Positions 60,259 through 64,000 of a stretch of DNA of 64,000 nucleotides are shown in pieces. The DNA is from JAQWRV01 sp045564915. Its GTDB lineage: Bacteria > Pseudomonadota > Alphaproteobacteria > Rhodospirillales > Rhodospirillaceae. The notes beneath the pieces are model-generated. The model was not told the origin of the DNA. It saw nothing but the letters and a program-made list of their open reading frames with translations, and did not search any database. The stretch lies in contig JBJLGL010000014.1 in assembly GCA_045564915.1 (NCBI GenBank), forward strand, positions 1 through 64,000. The letters are read 5' to 3'. The position numbers and the translations under genes were made by a program. Within the stretch, counting starts at the first letter, position 1. Each line of letters begins with the position of its first letter.

Positions 60259-61569
60259 ATGACAAAGATGAAAAAAATAAAGATGCGCGGTTTACTTGTT
60301 GCCGCGGTTACAGGTCTTGCAGCAATTCCATTTAATGCTGAAGCACAATCACAGCAGAACCTGCAAATTCAAATCAATGCAATGAAGCTTCAACTTGAAG
60401 ACATGCAAAAGCAAATGGAAGAGTTTGAAAACTCAGGCGATGCGGTGACAGTCAAGTGGGAACCTGCTCCAGCTGTCAGCAGCCCAGATGGAAAATTTGA
60501 GATGAACCTACGCGGCCGCATTTTGGCTGATACATCATGGATTTCTGATGGCGACAATAATATCGACACAAAGGCAACGGAATTCCGTACCGTTAGGCTA
60601 GGCATCGAAGGTAAGGCTTGGAAGGACGTCAAATACAAATTCGAAAGCGACTTCGCGGATAATGAAGTTGGTGTCAAAGATGCCTATATGGAATGGAAAG
60701 CCGCACCAGGAACAAAGATAGCAATTGGACAGTTCAAGACACACAACTCACTAGATGAGCAAACAAGTTCCCGGCACATTTCAGTTATGGAGAGGGCCTC
60801 CTTCACAGATGCATTTGGATTAGCTCGACGCATTGGAGTCAGCGTAGGTTTAGGAGACAAAAACTGGACTGCAAAGGCTGGGCTATTCCGGGGTTCAAAC
60901 GGCATAGATGAAGAGAATGAGGGTTCTGAAGTGGCCGCTCGGGTGACCTACAGTCCAAAAGTAGGCGATGTCCAGGCGCATTTCGGGGCATCCGTCCGGG
61001 CACGTAAGGCTGGTGATCAGTCTAATTTCCGTTACCGCCAACGTCCACACCAGCACCTATCACCCGTGCGTTTCGTTAACACGGGCCGTGTAGCCAATAA
61101 AGACCTATTCTACGGCGCCGAAATTGGCGCCCTGCTTGGTCCCTTCTGGGCTGTGGCTGAGTACAGCGGTCTAAAGGCTGATGCTAATGACCCGGTTTTC
61201 GAAGATCCCACATTTACCGGCGGATATGCTGAAATCGGATTCTTCCTCACGGGCGAAACGCGTGGTTATAAGGCAGACAAGGGCGCTTGGGATAGGCCTA
61301 AGGTCAATATGCCGGTTCATGAAGGCGGCGTAGGCGCTTGGGCAATAACAGCCCGCTACGATACCCTTGACCTGACCGAACCTGGCTTCCAAGGCGGTAA
61401 TCAGAACAGCTTTATAGTAGGTGTAAACTGGTACCTAAACCGTCACACGCGAATGATGCTCAACTACAATAATGCTAGAATAAGAAACGCCTTTGACGTC
61501 GACCTCAATGGTACGGACGGCAAGAATAATGTGGATGGCTTTGGTCTTCGTGCACAGATCGATTGGTAA
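60259..61569 (+). CDS. Phosphate-selective porin, OprO/OprP family
   Basis: 436 residues. A signal peptide (MKKIKMRGLLVAAVTGLAAI core, cleaved near NAEAQ) is followed by a coiled-coil segment (LQIQINAMKLQLEDMQKQME), then a 16-strand-type barrel with GRILADTSWISDGD, KYKFESDFADNEVGVKDAYM and a C-terminal Trp (GLRAQIDW). The start and its coiled coil match the OprP family. It likely lets phosphate or polyphosphate cross the outer membrane, and the five PhoB half-sites upstream support starvation control. Confidence 0.88.
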   Translation: MTKMKKIKMRGLLVAAVTGLAAIPFNAEAQSQQNLQIQINAMKLQLEDMQKQMEEFENSGDAVTVKWEPAPAVSSPDGKFEMNLRGRILADTSWISDGDNNIDTKATEFRTVRLGIEGKAWKDVKYKFESDFADNEVGVKDAYMEWKAAPGTKIAIGQFKTHNSLDEQTSSRHISVMERASFTDAFGLARRIGVSVGLGDKNWTAKAGLFRGSNGIDEENEGSEVAARVTYSPKVGDVQAHFGASVRARKAGDQSNFRYRQRPHQHLSPVRFVNTGRVANKDLFYGAEIGALLGPFWAVAEYSGLKADANDPVFEDPTFTGGYAEIGFFLTGETRGYKADKGAWDRPKVNMPVHEGGVGAWAITARYDTLDLTEPGFQGGNQNSFIVGVNWYLNRHTRMMLNYNNARIRNAFDVDLNGTDGKNNVDGFGLRAQIDW

Positions 61570-61674
61570 AGGTAGTGTTTGTGGTTAGCTAGTTACCATT
61601 TCCCTTTATGTAGTTTTTCCTTTTATTACGACGGCTAGGGCTCTCCCCCCTCACCCAATCAGCCCCGGCTACAA

Positions 61675-61710
61675 GCGGCGAACTCCATCAAGAGTTCGCC
61701 GCTCTTCTTT
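61675..61710 (+). terminator. Rho-independent terminator after the porin gene
   Basis: GCGGCGAACTC (61675-61685) and GAGTTCGCCGC (61692-61702) form a perfect 11-pair stem around CATCAA, followed by TCTTCTTT. It lies about 105 bases after the porin stop. Confidence 0.9.
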
Positions 61711-61821
61711 GTAATCCGCATAAACATATTTTTTGTATGATATGCCTTTGGAAGCAATAGTGGCTATTGAATATAAATTTGTCACTTTCGGTAATGAGAG
61801 CCAGGCTCTATAGAATAGCTA

Positions 61822-63795
61822 ATGGATCAAGATCTTACAGCTGCCGACAAGGCCTTCAATTTAGGTGACTTCGATAGAGCAGAAATCCTGTATGCTGAAG
61901 CCATGCGGGCCAAGCTGAGGCATCCGAGCACACTGAAAAATCTTGCAACAATTGCACTCTATAAGAATCGTTCCGATGTCGCATTGCGTTTAACCAAAGA
62001 AGTACCTTCTGCAAGCCAGGAATCCGCGGAATTTCTTCACTTACACGGTTTGAGTCTACTCACTGCAGGGTATGTCGACAAGGCTGAGGCTGCCCTAAGG
62101 CACGCCATTTTATTAGCGCCAGACGATAGCCGATTAGCAAACACTTTTGGGCATGCTCTTTTACAGTCAGGACGATGCGAAGATGCCGTCCAACAATTCT
62201 ATAAGGCCGCTAAGGCGAACGATGGGGTCATCGAATACTGGCGAGACTTAGAACAAGGCCTAGGGTCTTTATCTAACAATCTTTTTCTAAGAAATAACAT
62301 TGGCATCCTTACAGACCTTCTAGGCATACAAGCGGTTAATCGTAAGAAGTGCTCAATACTTGCCCGACAGATAGCACAACCTCTTCTTGAGGAATTATAT
62401 GTAGTCTTAAGAAGTAACGAATTTGGGGCTATCCAGGAATGGATAGCGGATCGATATCTAGAAGATAATTTTCAACTTCTGATAGCGCTTGTCGAAAATA
62501 CGCCATGTGCAGACCAGGCTCTGGAAAATTTTCTCACAACTTTGCGGACAGTATTTTCTAGTGAAGTTAATAATATCAAAGAAATTAGCTCCCTAAATTT
62601 TCTGGCGGCATTGGCGTCACAATGCATTTTAAACTCTTATGCATTCTACATAAGTGACTCCGAGAATAATCTGGCGAGTAGACTTCAAAAAGATGTACAA
62701 GAAATATTAACAAACGGCGGAGTGGTAAGCCCGCAATATATTGCGTTGTATGCTACGTACCGCCCGTTACACACACTGAGAGATGTAGAAAATATCATTG
62801 AAGCTTTTCCTCTAGAGGAAGGCATAAAAACTCGGTTTACTAAATTGTTTCGTATGCAAATTACGGAACCAATTGAAAGACAAAAACGTCGTAGTGAAAT
62901 TCCTGCCCTGACTGGAATAAGCAACGAGATTTCCATTCAAATTCGGGATCAATATGAGGAAAGTCCATATCCACTTTGGCAAGGAGCTAGATGGCAGACT
63001 AACGAACTGCCTATTGGGTTCCGGCAATCAACCCCAAATCCAATAAACCGCAATCGAGGGGAAGGTCACCGTGTCCTTATTGCCGGCTGTGGTACAGGAC
63101 AACATGCCTATGTATACAGTCTCGCTCTGCCAAAAGCTGATATCACCGCAATAGACCTTAGTCTTGATAGTCTAGCCTACGCAGAACAAAAAAAATTAGA
63201 GCTTTGTATGCAAAACGTAACTTTCTGCCAGGGTGACATCCTTCGCCTTCCTGAAACCGGACTTGAATTTGACGAAATATCCTGCATTGGAGTGCTCCAC
63301 CACTTACAGAATCCCTTAGATGGTTTAATAGCATTAAGAAGAGTATTCACGGGGGAAGGTGAATTTAGGCTAGCCGTATATACAGAAAGTGGGCGTGCTG
63401 ATGTCGTTTCAGGGATCAAATTGCGCGAGCAAGAGCGTTTTTCTTCAACACCAAAAGATATTCGCAGATTCAGAAAACGTGTTCTTGAATTAGATGAAAA
63501 ACACCAAGCAAAGAGGCTTGTAAAATGGGGGGATTTCTATTCTCTTGATGCTTGCCGAGACCTTATCTTCAACGTGCAAGAACATCGGTTTAATCTAATG
63601 ACACTATCGAAGCTAATTGTAGACGCGGGATTCGTACTCTCCTCCATAAGAACGAAACCTCGGGTCAAGGACCTCTATCACAAGAAGTACTCTGATACAG
63701 GTGATGAGATAAATATTCAGAATTGGTATATATTGGAGCAAGAGAATCCCGGCATCTTTGGATCAATGTATGATGTAAACTTAAGTATTAGATAG
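61822..63795 (+). CDS. Tetratricopeptide repeat / class I methyltransferase fusion protein
   Basis: 657 residues. TPR-like repeats fill about 1-130 (AFNLGDFDRAEILYAEAM, FLHLHGLSLLTAGYVDKAEA), then a helical middle region to about 350. A QYEESPYPLWQ link precedes the SAM domain (about 410-540) with VLIAGCGTGQHAYVYSLALP, ITAIDLSLDSLAYAE, GDILRLPE and GVLHHLQNP. The last 120 residues (RFRKRVLELDEK, MTLSKLIVDAGFVL) are unassigned. No signal peptide is visible. TPR-methyltransferases of this layout are often called glycan or protein methyltransferases; the substrate is unknown. Confidence 0.85.
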   Translation: MDQDLTAADKAFNLGDFDRAEILYAEAMRAKLRHPSTLKNLATIALYKNRSDVALRLTKEVPSASQESAEFLHLHGLSLLTAGYVDKAEAALRHAILLAPDDSRLANTFGHALLQSGRCEDAVQQFYKAAKANDGVIEYWRDLEQGLGSLSNNLFLRNNIGILTDLLGIQAVNRKKCSILARQIAQPLLEELYVVLRSNEFGAIQEWIADRYLEDNFQLLIALVENTPCADQALENFLTTLRTVFSSEVNNIKEISSLNFLAALASQCILNSYAFYISDSENNLASRLQKDVQEILTNGGVVSPQYIALYATYRPLHTLRDVENIIEAFPLEEGIKTRFTKLFRMQITEPIERQKRRSEIPALTGISNEISIQIRDQYEESPYPLWQGARWQTNELPIGFRQSTPNPINRNRGEGHRVLIAGCGTGQHAYVYSLALPKADITAIDLSLDSLAYAEQKKLELCMQNVTFCQGDILRLPETGLEFDEISCIGVLHHLQNPLDGLIALRRVFTGEGEFRLAVYTESGRADVVSGIKLREQERFSSTPKDIRRFRKRVLELDEKHQAKRLVKWGDFYSLDACRDLIFNVQEHRFNLMTLSKLIVDAGFVLSSIRTKPRVKDLYHKKYSDTGDEINIQNWYILEQENPGIFGSMYDVNLSIR

Positions 63796-64000
63796 AAGGT
63801 TTAATTGAACGAAATTCTATATCAGCGGATTAGCTGCCCAAGTTCAGCTCACCATGCAATATCTCAGTAAATGAAGGCAGAGATTCAAAGCATTTCCATA
63901 TCCGCTTATGGCTAAGAAAAGTTATCATTTCACTCGGCATCATTCGCGACCGGTTCCCTATAGGCATGCTGCCTCTGCCGCGTTAGTCTATTACGAAATC
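63796..64000. other. End of window, no supported gene
   Basis: The last 205 bases hold no supported gene. On the minus strand a 45-codon frame (63967-63830) reads like a protein C-terminus (MPSEMITFLSHKRIWKCF), but it has no ribosome site and is too short to assign. Confidence 0.3.

Noticed and set aside
63830..63967. 45-codon minus-strand frame at the end of the window
   Set aside because: Too short, no ribosome site and no recognised similarity; only noted in the end-of-window entry.
1..64000. CRISPR arrays or restriction/defence genes
   Set aside because: No regularly spaced repeat arrays and no defence-type domain sets were found; the tandem repeats present are direct head-to-tail units without spacers.

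Overview
The window reads as the chromosome of a Gram-negative alphaproteobacterium, most likely Rhodospirillales-like. This is an inference from gene content and order: thrS-infC-rpmI-rplT-pheS-pheT, a cytochrome c / kdsB / pheA block, yejABEF beside hisN, obgE-proB-proA-nadD-rsfS-rlmH, and phoR-pstSCAB-phoU-phoB. KdsB, a heptosyltransferase-like GT9, a TonB-dependent receptor and a phosphate-type porin all imply an LPS-bearing outer membrane. No rRNA, insertion sequence or CRISPR array was seen.

Region 1 (1-4.4 kb) is the end of an integrated element lying against the 3' end of a tRNA-Ser(GGA) gene. It carries an AlpA/excisionase-like HTH protein, a DUF3631 ATPase, a DUF5681 protein, three unrecognised small genes, and a 735-base gene-free stretch with GTGTCCC-type repeats and a near-consensus DnaA box that could be its replication origin. 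No integrase is visible, so the other end lies outside the window.

Region 2 (4.7-34.8 kb) is mostly housekeeping: lepA, pheT, pheS, rplT, rpmI, infC, thrS, two glycosyltransferases, a hydrolase/unknown/TPR trio, a GST, the yejABEF peptide importer with hisN, a membrane-anchored cytochrome c, kdsB, pheA, nudC, rlmH, rsfS, nadD, proA, proB, obgE, rpmA and rplU. Two translation-related genes appear to start at non-AUG codons (infC at AUA, rsfS possibly at AUU). infC also seems to hold one extra base that splits its conserved N-terminus between two frames.

Region 3 (34.9-44.2 kb) is an accessory island between an intact tRNA-Ser(CGA) and a diverged, structurally damaged copy of it. It encodes four methyltransferases from four families (TylF-like, NovU/TylCIII-like C-methyltransferase, FkbM, TIGR04371-like sugar O-methyltransferase), a B12-binding radical SAM enzyme, a glycosyltransferase, and the wreck of a GDP-mannose-4,6-dehydratase-like gene. 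It looks like machinery for a heavily methylated surface glycan.

Region 4 (44.2-50.6 kb) holds an ECF sigma factor, a FecR anti-sigma factor, an STN-bearing TonB-dependent receptor, a polytopic membrane protein and a short-chain dehydrogenase. The module is bracketed by two copies of the 3' tail of one unidentified gene. The receptor gene has an internal ATG with a strong Shine-Dalgarno sequence and a second signal peptide, which would yield a receptor lacking the signalling domain.

Region 5 (50.6-64 kb) starts with a PhyH-type dioxygenase and an orphan solute-binding protein. The phosphate regulon follows (phoR, pstSCAB, phoU, phoB, all on the minus strand), then a divergent OprP-like porin behind five PhoB half-sites at exact 11-base spacing, and finally a TPR-methyltransferase fusion protein.
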